Source: Gossypium raimondii (Eukaryota; Streptophyta; Magnoliopsida; Malvales; Malvaceae). From it: a stretch of DNA of 64,000 nt. Within the stretch, counting starts at the first letter, position 1; every line of letters starts with the position of its first letter. Below are positions 23,394 through 35,339 of the stretch, in pieces. The position numbers and the translations under genes are program-made. The stretch covers positions 4,435,501 through 4,499,500 of the forward strand of contig NC_068577.1 of the NCBI RefSeq assembly GCF_025698545.1, in the 5' to 3' direction. The notes beneath the pieces are model-generated. The model did no database searches, had not been told where the DNA came from, and saw only the letters and a list, made by a program, of their open reading frames with translations.

Positions 23394-23880
23394 TAGAGGT
23401 GTACATGAGCCAGGCCGGGTCCAATCAAAATTTTAGACCCATTTGTTAGGCTTGGTCCAGCCTGCCCGTATTAATTTTTTATACAAATTTAAAAAATATA
23501 CAATACATCAAAAACACTAAAAATATTAAATAAAATTTTCTCAACAAATTAAAAATAAGTTTTTAAAAAATATGTACTTAAATAAAACTAAGATAGGTGA
23601 AACTTAACAAGCAAATACCTCTAAAATAGTAACAAAATTAATAATAAAACAATAGTCGTACAATATCCAAATAATAACAACAAAATAGTAGCAATATAAT
23701 TAATGTGAAATGGTAGCAAAATAGTGAAAAACAACAAAAAAAATAGCAACAAAATAATAAAAAAAAAACAGAAAAAAAAACTGCAATTTTTTTTATTTTG
23801 TATATTCGGGTCGGGTTGAGCCGGACTCAAACCCAAAAATCCTTACTCGAGGCTCAGCCCGTTTTAAAATAAATATTGTT
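23394..23880 (+). mobile_element. TAGAGCTGTCCATGGG-family repeat, copy B
   Basis: It begins TAGAGGTGTACATGAGCC at 23394 and shares ATACAATACATCAAAAACAC, ACCTCTAAAATAGTAACAAA and ATATCCAAATAATAACAAC with copy A in the same orientation. It ends within CTCGAGGCTCAGCCCG, so the right terminus is truncated or decayed. Confidence 0.6.
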
Positions 23881-24314
23881 TAATTAATTAATTAAAAAAC
23901 CAATAGTGTTTAAAAAATATCACAATGAAATATTAAATTTTATAAGATTTCATAATTCTAAAAAATAAAATATGAAAATGTTTAAAATTTTATTAATTTT
24001 TAAAAAATTATACAAAATTTTAAAAAATAATCAATTACTACTAAAAGTTTTAAATCAAAATTAAATATAATGTAATTAGAAATTTATTTTTAAAATATTT
24101 ATTTTATTTTTTATAAATACTATTAAATGTTTTAACGGTAACATATTTTAAAAAGTATAATAATTTTACATAAAAATTTATGTTTACTAATTACATTTTT
24201 TTATTTTTTCCTAACATATCATTATCTGCAACTTGTCATATTAAAGAATTGAAGATTTATTTGAGTAGTTAACTTTTTACAAAAGAACTAATTAATTTTA
24301 TTATTTTTATGAAT
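23881..24314. other. AT-rich intergenic DNA
   Basis: About 430 bp of very AT-rich sequence without a gene. Confidence 0.3.
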
Positions 24315-26172
24315 TGTTACACCCCATACCCGGTCTAGATGTTATGGCCAGATCTTAAGGAATTACAGAAGTTCATTTTAAAACTAGATTTTTAATTTGA
24401 AATCGTGTAATAGAATAATGTTAACTTTGTAAAATCGCTTTCCAATTTTAAGGGAAATACTCATTTAAACTATTTCTTTTATTGCAGAAAAACACTTCAG
24501 TGATCACTTCATTTTGCAGCGGAAATTTTCTAAGTTATAAAATATTGAAAACTGTGGCTTGGTTTGTAAAAACAAATAATTTTGCAGTTTAAAAATATAA
24601 CAGTTGCAAACTCCGTTAAAGCAAATCAAAACAGAAAATAAAGTCCCAGAATAATTTACAGTCCAAAAAATCCATAATAATTACATTAACCATTTTAATT
24701 CAGAGAATCTAACCCAAGCTCCCACACGTCGTCCAATATTAGGTTTCCTAATCACCTGAGATGATAAAAGTAAAGGGTGAGCTAACAAGTTTCATGTGTA
24801 ACTCAATCCATACAAACAACACAGATACAGTAACAGATACGAATACATATGCAACTACAGATACTAATACTGGTTCTATTTCCATTCGCTACACACCATC
24901 TTCATCCATCCCTACACACCAATTAGGGTATTAAATATCCATCCAACCCATACACCTATAAGTGAGCATATGTCATTTTTCAGAATAGTGCAATCAAGTT
25001 GCCAGAAATAATGCGGTAATCCACCAGAATTAAATAAGTGTGGTAAAGCCACCAGAATAGATATGTGGTTTATACTACCAAATAAGGCAAATCATTAAAT
25101 TGTCAACACTTCCTCCATCATATCATTATCCCACCCCAATGCACATGCAAACACTAATTAGATAATAGATGCATATATAAATCATACATGCTATACATAT
25201 CAAAACATATTATCATGCTTTTAGAAATTGCACTAACAAAAGTAAAATATTAGATTTCATATCTATAAGTCATACATAACACATTACGGAACCTAAGAAA
25301 TGGCAAACCTCGAATCGTACTTCAAATACGACCCTAACTAAATTTTACAGAAAATGGGCTCACACACCTGTGTGGCCCACATGGTCTGGCACATGGCCTC
25401 ACACATGCCCATGTGGCCCACGGCCCACTTAACTTAGTCCGTGTGGCTTATACGGTTTGGCACACGGTAGTGTGGCGTCGACAGTGAATTTTTTGGCTTG
25501 GAGATTATCGTTACACATCTAGTCGTTTTTTGATACTAACACCACTACAAGGATTCTAGAACCTAAAACAACATTTAACACGAACAATTTAGCAACGATA
25601 CACTAAATATAAGCCACTAATTATTCAGCCACAACCACTAACATTAGGCTTTAACAAGCCAAAAATCAGTCTTTCAGACATTTGGTTACTTACCCAGAAC
25701 AATAGCGACAGTCCTAAAAATCTTCTAATTCGCCGAAAAGACATCACACGCCTCACAAACTTCTCCTATTGAAACATAACATGTCATACGGAAACGAATT
25801 AACCTTACTACTGAAGAACACACTTACGAGACTTACACTTGAACAAAAATACGAATTCCTTGCTCGAACATAGCACCACGATGATTACACGTCAGAAAAT
25901 CAATACCACAATGATTTAAACACAGGACCTCTAGGTAAGCTGAAGTCTTACCACTGAACCAACAAGCTCATTTTTATCATTAATTGAGCAAAAATAATAT
26001 ATAAGCTTAATATCCAAATCAAGGGTTGAGTCAAAAATTTAAAAAAAAAAATTAAACAAAAGAATTTGAACCTAGAACCTCATACACACTAACACAACAC
26101 ATAACCACTAAACTAGATTAATCACTTTGATAATTTTTAACAATTCAAAAATAAAAATTTTGGGGCGTTACA
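24315..26172 (+). mobile_element. Gypsy-type solo LTR (about 1.86 kb)
   Basis: The ends are TGTTACACCCCATACCCGG and TTTTGGGGCGTTACA, giving TG...CA with short inverted TGT(T/A)AC(A/G)CCCC termini. Inside are TTTTGCAGCGGAAATTTTC (about 24513-24531), repeated AATCCACCAGAAT-type words (25005-25075) and a GTGTGGCCCAC-rich block (25365-25470) familiar from cotton gypsy LTRs. Flanking 5-mers TGAAT and ATCAT do not match, so it may result from recombination between elements. No gag or pol sequence adjoins it. Confidence 0.6.
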
Positions 26173-26552
26173 ATCATAATATGGTTTAAATTATTTTTAC
26201 ATCATTCATAAAAATTATAACAAACTTACAAAAGATTTAATGATATTTAATTATTAACGGGTAAAAATTTATATCATATATCATATATATTCTATATATA
26301 TTATAATAGTTTCATCTTTCAAATTTTCTTCCTCATAATTAAAGCATAAGTTATATTTATAATATTATAAATATATTATATTTAAAAATTTACACACACA
26401 ATCAACCTATGCATTGCACGAGATAAGAAAACTAGTTTATAAATATAAACGAGTTTACATAAAATTTAATATACAAAATTGAGCTAAATCTAGCTTCAAT
26501 TTTTTGGTCAACTTCTTTTGACTTTAAATCTTACTTCTTCTTCTTCTTTTGG

Positions 26553-27019
26553 CATAATGACTTATTTGGCACAAAAACAAAAGTCATATTAGCTTTTTAT
26601 GTATTTTTTTCACCATTTTTAGCCTTTAAACTTGCATTTTTTTGTCAAATCACTCCAAAATGAATGGATATGTTAATGTTTTTTAACTTTGCTAATGTTG
26701 CATACATGTGGATTGCTATGTGGATGACACATCAACATTTAATTAATTTTAAAAAATATAAAAAACTATTTTAAAAATTAAAATCATTAAAATTATCAAA
26801 TAAATATAAATATTTTTAAAATTAATTAAATGTTGATGTGTCATCTACGTGGCTATCCATATGTATGTCATGTCAAGTAAAGTTAACAAATATTAATATT
26901 TTCATCCATTTTGGAATAATTTGACAAAGAAATACAAGTTCAAAAACTAAAAAGACAAAATTAAATATAAGACCAAAATATAATTTTTTAAAATTGAAGG
27001 ACCAAATAAATGATTACGT
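26553..27019. mobile_element. Foldback MITE (about 470 bp)
   Basis: TAATGACTTATTTGG at the left is mirrored by CCAAATAAATGATTACG at the right. ATGTTGATGTGTCATCTACG (about 26829-26848) is the inverse of GATGACACATCAACATTTAA (about 26723-26742). The arms of about 200 bp meet near 26785. It is non-coding. Confidence 0.6.
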
Positions 27020-27372
27020 AAAGTTGTGAATATTAATCTTACCATAACAATCATAATTCGCTTATGCTTTATTCATTTTAGGGTTTTCCTTACTAGGAGT
27101 CTAGGATACTTGAAGGCAGATATTATTATTATAAATATTATTATATATTAAATTAATTTTTATGTTTAATAATTAAATTTAAACAGATTTTTTTAATTAA
27201 GGAACAATAATTTGGTCCGGATGCGTCCTTGGACAGTTTTGTAATTTCCCAAGTTATTAACTTTTGTTTAGGGTTTATCATAGTTAGGAATTAATTGGGC
27301 TAATTTCTCAACTTAGATTTAATGATACGATTAAAAAATAGGAAATATCAAAATCTGATAATATGAATTATT

Positions 27373-28504
27373 TGTTGACACCATTTTTTTGATAAAACGG
27401 GGTCGACTTGGATTTTGAAAACGAAAACGAAAATGGGAGTCGCCACCAATCCTTTTTGATGAGGTGTGATCGGATCACCTTGAAAAGTGGTTGTTTTTAA
27501 TAAACGATTTGATTTTGTTAAAACAACAATTTTGGTCCACAAAATTCAGAAAATCAGGTTTGGGAGTCGGTTACGTACAAGGAAGGGTTAGCACCCTCGT
27601 AACGCCCAAAATTGGTACCTAGTTGATTAATTAGTGTCTTAGTGTCGAGAATTGGAAACTTTGAAGAGATTCAAAATACGATCTTTGATTTTAAAAAACT
27701 CATATAAAACAAGTTACTCGTTAAGACCCTCTCATTTCGGAAAGAGAAAATGTCACACCCAATGAGTTAGGGCATAATATTTCAATTCCTCAAAAATGAG
27801 CTTATCCAAAAAAAAAAAAACTCGTGCAATAAAATTTAAAAGGATATTCAATTGTTTAAGTCAGATGAGGAAATCGCAGCACAATACGTTAGGGCACAAT
27901 TTCTCAAAATTCTAAACATTGAATATTACCTTTATTATTTTTAGGAAAATCCTCATCTCGAGAAAACAACGTGTCATATCCAATGCGTTAGGACACAACG
28001 TATTGAATTCCCGATAATGAACTTTTTATTCATGTGTTTTTTTTATTAAAGAGCATTCTCGACTATTTAGATTCAACGAAAGAAATTGGAACCCAATACG
28101 TTAGGGCTCAATCCTCTCGAAGATCCCAAATACCGAGTATTGCCTTTATTTTCAAAATTTCCTCTTTTTACAAATTCAGGTAAAAATTGATGTAATATTA
28201 AATAAATAAGTAAATAAAGAAAATGAATAAATTTATAAAAAATGTAAAAGATATATATATGTATGTATATTAAAATATATGTATATGTATTTACAAAATA
28301 TAAAAATGTATAAGTACATATATATAGGTAAAGTATGAAAATATGTGTATATATGTACATAAATTAAAATGCGTATATATATAGGTGTATACTTATAATG
28401 ATTTAAAATGTACATATATATTATAGGGACTGTATGTATACATATTACATATGTAGGGATTATAAAATGTATATGCCTATATTTATATATTAGAAATATG
28501 CATG

Positions 28505-28544
<40 letters not shown>

Positions 28545-29801
28545 ACAAGATTTTGGAATAAATAAAAAAAGGTGTAACCGAATAAATAATAATAATAAAT
28601 AATAATGTAATAATATTAATAGTATTAAATAATTACTTTTAATAGAAAAATAACTAAAATAGCAGATTGAGGATTAAATTGAAAATAAACGGAATTTTAG
28701 GGCTGGATTTAAAAATGGAAAACACAAGGGGGACCGATTTATAACGCGCGCGAAGTCCAGAGGATTGATTTGGAAAATATCCCAAGCCCTACGCGTAGCG
28801 TTTTGATGCGGACTGAAATGAAACATAAGAGAAATTATGCAGCCGAATTAAAAAAACAAAATGGGACCAAATTGCACTAGGGTGCGAAAGAGGACGGACC
28901 TCTCGCAAAATATCCCCCTTCACTGCAGAAACACGAGGATCCTGAGGGCGGACGGGTCGGGTCGTGGGTCAGGGCCAAAACGACGTTGTTTTGGCACCAC
29001 CCCTAGTTGCGAAACGGCGCCGTTCTATTTAGGGTATTTAAGTAAAAAAATTTTTGAAAAATCAATACAGCCACCATTTAAAAAAAATTCAAAACCCCTC
29101 CCCTTTTCTCTCAACATCCAGCTCTCAGTCCCCTCGGCCTCCGTCACCCCGCCTCTACTCGCCGCACCGCCACTGTATTCGACGGCCGACGAAGCGCAAG
29201 AACGGCCGTTCGAAGCCCTGCCCCGGTGAGTTTCCCCTTTCCTTCTTTTTTTTTATTTACCGTATATAAAAAGAAATAAAAATAGAATTAAAAAATAGGG
29301 ATACACTATCAAAATATGGATCTTGTTCCAAAATCAAACAATCACATATGGATCTTGTTCCAAAATCAAACAATCACCTTGAGATTGTTGTGTTTCTTTT
29401 TATTCTTTGTGTCTTTTTGATTTTCTGAAATGTTCAAAAGAAAAGAAAAGAAAAAACCCTTACAATCGGTTTTAGATGGCTTTTATAGCCATTTACAACA
29501 TTTTTTTTATCTATTTTTCTAATGTTTCTCTTGCGTGCTTGTTCTTCTTTGTAGGGAGTGGTTGGCGCGACAGGGAGGAGCGGTGGTGGTAGCTGAGGCT
29601 AGGGATAGGGTGCGGTGGCTAGGGTTTCAGAAAACTGAAACCCTAGTTTGACTATTGGGTCAGTGGGTTTTGGGTTGTAATGGGCTAGTATTTTGGGTTT
29701 CAATTGGGCTAGGGTGTTTTGGGTTAAATTTCTTGGACTGTTAATTTTTAATTTTTTTTGGGTTTTATTTGTCTGGGCCCGGGCAAAAATGGGCTTGTAC
29801 A
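27373..29801 (+). mobile_element. Long solo LTR (2429 bp) with perfect 5-bp target duplication
   Basis: It starts TGTTGACACCATTTTTTTGA and ends GGGCAAAAATGGGCTTGTACA. TTATT flanks both sides (27368-27372 and 29802-29806). The left part contains AAAATGGGAGTCGCCACC and a conserved GAAGGGTTAGCACCCTCGTA block. Four copies of a GTTAGGG-centred motif follow at about 27759, 27884, 27982 and 28096. A long AT microsatellite region comes next (28240-28540), then a GC-rich promoter/leader-like part (28730-29230) with candidate TATA sequence around 29025-29042. No internal terminal repeat or pol gene is present, so I read it as a solo LTR. A relative lies at 38390-41197. Confidence 0.8.
28507..28537. repeat. 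(TA)n microsatellite
   Basis: About 15 uninterrupted TA units within the solo LTR. Confidence 0.95.
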
Positions 29802-29806
29802 TTATT

Positions 29807-30927
29807 AATACTCGTTTTTTTTATATGAGTAAATAGATAATTACTTGAACCAATTTAATAAAAATTAATATATTAAAAAATATAATTTCATCATTTTAAT
29901 AGTTTATATCTTTATAAATTTTAAATGATTAAATCAAATTTTTATTATTTGAGAGGTTAAAGTACAATTTTACTATTACTAATTTAAAATTTTATAAATT
30001 ATAAAGGAGATTAAATAAAAAAATCCATTTTAAGGAGGCCGGAAAACCTTGCCAGCCTCCCTGACTTCACCATTAAAATCTAGAATATGCTCCTCACTAT
30101 GCGTCGGAAAATTAAAGATTTAAAATTATATTATCGTGTAATAGATATAATGATTTTAATTTTTAAATAAATAAATAAATAAAGTTAAAGTTAAAATCAA
30201 ATCAATGTGATCAATTGTACAAAATATAGATGATTTAAGACATGATGCAAATAAAGCATAGTAAAATAATTAATATATAGCATGCCATGATAACAAATGC
30301 GAATTTAGAGAGGCAGACAAGGTTTGTCCCTAAAATAGAAATTTACTATTTAGGCTTTTAAGTTTTTTAAAATTTTAAATTAGTAAAGGTAAAATTATAC
30401 TTTACCCTCCAAATTATAAAAATTTGATTTAATCCTTTAAAATTATAAAATGTAGACTGTTAAAAATTAAAATTTTATTCGGCCTCCTAAAAAATTTTCT
30501 AGCTTACCCTGCATGATAATAATATTAATACAACACAAATACACAAAAAAATCAAATTTTATACATAATAAGTATTTACTTGTATAATTTTGTAATATTT
30601 TGAATACAAAGAAATAACACAAACAATTTTCTCTAAATTGAATCACTCAAATAAAATATTTTAAATATCTCATAATTTTAAAATATACTATAAGGATAAT
30701 TTTAAAAAATAATTTATTATGATAATTTATATAAATTAAATAAAGAAACAATACTAAACCAATATAAAAGAAATGTAATAATAATATCATAAACAATTTT
30801 TAGTTAATGTTTCCTGGCTTCCTCATGTATAAGAAAAAGCCTTACATTGAGAGGCCAGTAGACGTTTGGCCTTCAAACGATTGACTAATTTTTGTCTTTT
30901 AATTAGAATTTGGCACGTTGATGGTAA
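29807..30927. other. AT-rich intergenic DNA with MITE-like remnants
   Basis: No gene. The pieces 29930-30060 and 30345-30510 contain opposing versions of the same AT-rich words (for example GGCCGGAAAACCTTGCCAG against ACAAGGTTTGTCCC), suggesting remnants of foldback elements. Confidence 0.3.
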
Positions 30928-31325
30928 AAATATAGGCTCGAAAAATAGATTTGGGCAAAAAATAATACTCGTTTTCTAAACGGGCCAAGCCTCGAATAAG
31001 ATCTTTTGATCTGGCCTGGCCTGAATTTGCCTAAAAAAAATTTCGCTACTGTTTAGTGTTGGTTTGTTGTTGTTTGCAGCCATTTTGATGTTGTTTTGTT
31101 ATCATATTGCTACTATATTACTACTATTTTGTTGTTATTGTTTGGATATAATATAACTCTTTTTTTATTATTAATTTTGCTACTATTTTAGAGGCATTTG
31201 CTTGTTAAATTGCAACTATCTTAGTGTTATTTAAGTATAAAGACTTTTTTTAATGTATTTTCAATTTATTGGGAAACACTTATTTTCATGTTTTTAGTGT
31301 ATTTGATGTATTATATTTTGGGTAG
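30928..31325 (-). mobile_element. TAGAGCTGTCCATGGG-family repeat, copy C
   Basis: Reverse-orientation copy: GGCAAAAAATAATACTCG, AACGGGCCAAGCCTCG, TTGTTATTGTTTGGATATAA, CTACTATTTTAGAGGCATTT and TTTATTGGGAAACAC match copies A and B inverted. The end distal to 31325 is missing. Confidence 0.55.
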
Positions 31326-31877
31326 ACTACCAAAATAGTCACTTTTGTTTACCTCGGGTTACATTTTAGTCACTTATGTTTGAAATGTTAGGTTTTAGTC
31401 ACTTACATTATCGTTTTGTTACGAAATGGTTGTTACTCTATCATTAAGATTTGTTACTAGTTCGCGATAGAATGTGCAAGTGTACACAGTCGTTATCAAG
31501 TAATAAGTAAGCAAAAAGAGTTATTGTCTCCATAGGAACTGTGTTTAAATCGATAATTGTAAAATTACTATTCACAAGTTGGTTTAAAAAACACAATATT
31601 TTCAAGGTGATTGATGTTAGAATTAAATTAATGCAAATGAATTAACCTAAATGCAATGCAATGAAATAAGATGCAATGAGATGGTTTAGCAACAATTTCA
31701 TAAGTTTTAACAAAAATAACACGAATGAGCTAGAACAACTACAACACTTGACTCAATTCGTATGATGATAATCAGTATGTTTTTTTCACCTTCATGTTGG
31801 AAATTCGTCATGCGTAATTATACACGTAGACCTTTAAATTCTATAATGTGTGATTGTCATGTGTGGATTTTAATTTA
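31326..31877. other. Intergenic with repeat fragments
   Basis: 31335-31440 repeats TTTTAGTCACTTA(T/C), half of a common foldback type. 31460-31560 (GTGCAAGTGTACACAGTCGT, then TCAAGTAATAAGTAAGC) resembles a widespread plant retrotransposon fragment. No gene. Confidence 0.3.
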
Positions 31878-32420
31878 CACTACAGCAAAACAAGATTTTA
31901 GCGGCGTTTGAACGAAAAGCGCCGCAAAAAATCGAGCATTAGTGGCGAATTCTAACAAAAGCCGCAATATGTAAGCAATAGCGGCGCTTTTACTAAAACG
32001 CAGCAAATGATCAAGCATTAGGGGCGCTTATAGAAAAACGCCGCAAAAAACTTGGGAAAAACAACGCTGTTTGCTTTTTCCATTAGCGGCGATAATTAAC
32101 AAACGCCGTAAAAAATCTAGAATTAGCGACACTCTTTTACAAATGCCGCAAAAGATCGAGAATTAGTGGCGCATTCTGTAAAACGCCGCTAAAGGTCAAA
32201 CATTAGCGGCGCTTTACGAAAAACGCCGTAAAAAATTTGAGAAAACAACATCGTTTTGTATTTTGAGATTTAATGGTATTAGCGGCGCATTTTAACAAAT
32301 ACCACAACAGATCGAGAATTAGCAGCTCTTTTTATGAAACGCCGCTAAAAAATGAGCAAAACGATTTCGTTTTTTTTTGTTTAGCATTAGCGGTGTTTTT
32401 TAAGAAACACTGCAAAAAAT
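31878..32420. repeat. Left subterminal repeat array of the outer CACTA
   Basis: About ten units of (T)AGCGGCG...AA(A)CGCCGC(A/T)AAA, one every 50-60 bp, many degenerate (AGTGGCG, AAATGCCGC). Each unit is an imperfect palindrome. In CACTA elements such units bind the element's TNPA-like protein. Confidence 0.75.
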
Positions 32421-32440
32421 AGTTTTATTTTACACTTTTT

Positions 32441-32890
32441 GGTTTAGGGTTTATGGTTTTAAGGTTTAAAGTTTAGGTTTAGGGTTAGTATTTAAGGTTT
32501 AGGGTTTAAGGTTTAGGGTATAATGTTTATTATTTTCGGATTAGAATTTTGAGTTTTGCGTTTATGGTTTAGAGTTTGTGATTTGGAGTTTAAGGTTTAG
32601 GGTTTAGTATTTAAGATTCCTTTTTAATTACTTTTGTCCCCTGTAATATCTATATTTAGGGTTTAGGGTGTATGATTGTGGTTTAGGGTTTAAGGTTTAT
32701 GATTTAAGATTTTAAGGTTTAGAGTTTAGTTAATACGGGAGAGGTTTATGGTTTTGGATTTAAGGTTTAGGGTAATTTAAGAATTATGGTTTAGGTGTTT
32801 AGGGTATAGAGATTAGGGTTTAAATTTTATGGTCTAGGGGTTTTAAGATTTAGGGTTTTTGGGTGTTTAGGGTATTAGGTTTAGGATTTT
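32441..32890. repeat. Telomere-like GGTTTAGGG-rich block
   Basis: Dense variants of TTTAGGGTTTA, AAGGTTTAGGG and TTTAAGGTTTAG fill about 450 bp. The plant telomere unit is TTTAGGG. Here it is degenerate and not in exact tandem phase. It lies wholly inside the outer CACTA, between the subterminal array and the inner insertion. Confidence 0.65.
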
Positions 32891-33239
32891 TTTGGTCTAA
32901 TTATGAATTTCATCCTTCTATTTTATAAAAAAAGTTAAGCTTTTTACTTTAATTCATTAGAATTTAATCTTTGTACTTTAAAAAAATAATTTTAAAATAA
33001 TTAATAGAATTATTAAAATTTTAAGATACCCAAATTAAATTATTTTTTAATAGTAGAGGAAGAATTGTCTTCCATCATTGTATTCAATTTTAAAATTGAA
33101 CAATTAAATAATGTTATATTAAAATTTTAAAAATTTAACAATTAAAAATAATGTCATATATATTAGTGTATCAAATTTTAATTTTATAAAATTGTTAAAT
33201 ATTTTTCAAATATTTAACAGTAGTGGCGTTTGGACCAAA
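32890..33239. other. AT-rich spacer in the outer CACTA
   Basis: About 350 bp of low-complexity AT-rich DNA, ending in a further subterminal-type unit (AGTGGCGTTTGGACC) that the inner element interrupts. Confidence 0.4.
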
Positions 33240-33259
33240 AACGCACTACACCAAAACAG

Positions 33260-33640
33260 ACTTTTTGCGGCGCTTTTTAGCGCCATCGCTAACTTTAGCG
33301 ATGTTTTTAGAAACAAAAGCCACTAAAGAACAAGACCTTTAGCGGCGCTTTTCCCACAAACGCCGCTAAAGACCAAAACCATTAGCGGCGCTTCTTTCAC
33401 AAACGCCGTTAAAGACCATGACCTTTAGCGGCGCTTTTACCACAAACGCCGCTAAAGACCAAGACCATTAGCGGCAATTTTACCACAAACGCCGCTAAAG
33501 ACAAAGACCTTTAGCGGCGCTTTTCCTACAAACGCCACTAAAGACCATGATCTTTAGCGGCGCTTTTCCCACAAACGCCGCTAAAGACCATAACCTTTAG
33601 CGGCGCTTCTCGAAAAAACGCCGCTAAAAACATAACCTTT
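33260..33640. repeat. Left subterminal array of the inner CACTA
   Basis: Regular units of about 38-40 bp: AGCGGCGCTTTTCCCACAAA then CGCCGCTAAAGACC, roughly nine copies. The halves are inverted, so each unit can form a small hairpin. Confidence 0.85.
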
Positions 33641-33999
33641 AAAAAAATTTATTTTAATCAAATTATATTTATTTTTATGATAAATATTTTATTTTATTTT
33701 ATTTTCTAAATTTGAACTTTAAATATACTTCCTTAAATAAAAAATATTATTTAAATTAAATTTTCTATGAAAATTTTAACTTTAAAACTAAATATAAAAA
33801 TTAATGAATTTAGTTTTAGAATTTAAAATAATAAATTAATAACACAATTAAAATCCAAAAGTTAGAACTCTTAAGTAAAAATAAAATTTAGAATCAAAAC
33901 TAAAATAAATAATACATATGCAAGGTAATAAAACATACAATGCATTTTCTTAATCAAGTAAGTCTTGGTAATAAAATATATAATACATTTATTTAATCA

Positions 34000-35330
34000 A
34001 GGAAATCTTGTAATGAACTCAAAGCAATGAGCGTGAAACTGAAAGCAGCAGAATTGTAATGAACTCAAAGCAATGAGCATCGAATTGAGAAGAAAAAAGA
34101 ATCACGATCATAAGCGAGATCCGAACTTTTGTTCCTTTGGGCGCCCACACTGGATAGTCCCGCTTCAACGCCATTGGCTATCGAGCCTAATAACAACAAT
34201 AGCAGCAGCAAAATCACTCATCAAATGGTGGAAAAGGATAATTACAAGTTAACGGTGAGGAGATCACATGAAACTGAAAGCAGCAGATCCGTATTGAAGC
34301 TAGTTGAATGGAAATCCATGGGAAAGCAAGCATAGATTAAAACTTCATAGAATTTCTCTAAAAACTTCATAGTAAACTGCTTCAGTCTACTTTTTATTTT
34401 ACTTGTACAACAATTACATGATATGCCAAAATAAAAAATATGGGTCTCATACACGAATCCATAAAAACTTTATAGAACTTTCTCTAAAATTTTACTTGCC
34501 AATGTTGTCAACCTTTTTCGAATTTGGAGCATGCGAAACCATATAATTTAGCTATCCCATTTTACAGGTGAAAGCTAGGAACACACAAGAAAGATGAAAA
34601 GGATAAATCTAATACCGTAAAGCATCAAGAACTTGGCGTCCTTGTAGCCCATCTTTTGCAGAGACCATCTATTCTCAGATTTTTCTTCTTTGAAAACCCG
34701 TAAAATATGGGTTTTGGTGTTAAATAATGCGATCGCCATCAACATCAAGGTCGAAATCATAGCTTATTCTTCCATGTTAAGAAAAGTATGCTAAAAATGA
34801 GGGTTAGAAAATAAAATAATGCCTGGTTTGAAACATACACCATTGATGTAAGAATAGGGTTAGAACTCTATGAACATTAAGCAAAATAGCCAATTTAAAT
34901 TCACTTAACAACATTAAGAAAAATGATACAAATGCAAAAAAGAAAACAATAATAAATAGATACAAGACAAACAAAAGAAGAGAAGATTAGTACTAAACCA
35001 AAGTTCCCTTACCGAGAAGACATGATTTCTAATCTATGAATTAGTGCCACAAAATAAACAAAAGATCAGTGACACAGAGCACGAACTTGCGCATTTTTAA
35101 GCGCAATTAAATCTGTTCCATTTTGCATGTATAAAAGAAAATATAAGCTCAATGAGCCAAAAAAAACTAATAAAATTTGAGCTCAACTTAACAAAAATCG
35201 AAGTGCAACCAAACAATGACTCTAGTTCTGACCTTAATAATGGCCAACTAACTAAAACTTCCTTCATACCAAACAAAGACAGTATATCAATATTCTTCAT
35301 ACCAAACAAAGACAGTATATCGATAAGCTT
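34000..35330. other. Interior of the inner CACTA, possibly with captured host fragments
   Basis: The segment is less AT-biased than its surroundings. On the minus strand 34575-34760 encodes an open stretch (MISTLMLMAIALFN, then WSLQKMGYKDAKFLMLYG) followed by a GT-type donor (TTTACG|GTATTA). A second ATG with a donor-like ATGTCTTCTCG|GTAAGG lies at about 35011-35027. On the plus strand 34129-34335 is open (SSSKITHQMVEKDNYKLTVRR). I do not recognise the parent genes. Small direct duplications are present at about 34011-34080 and 35255-35320. Confidence 0.35.
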
Positions 35331-35339
35331 AGTGCTAAA

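Noticed and set aside
28073..28415. Tyr/Ile-rich minus-strand ORFs
   Set aside because: Produced by TATATG-type microsatellite sequence within the solo LTR.
28861..29229. 122-codon plus-strand ORF
   Set aside because: Entirely inside the solo LTR in its GC-rich leader-like part; composition explains the open frame and no domain is present.
32441..32890. True telomere or chromosome end
   Set aside because: Units are degenerate, not in tandem phase, and lie within a transposon with intact sequence on both sides.
33260..33640. CRISPR-like regular palindromic repeats
   Set aside because: Eukaryotic context; repeats are CACTA subterminal units between a CACTA terminus and its interior, with no variable unique spacers or cas genes.
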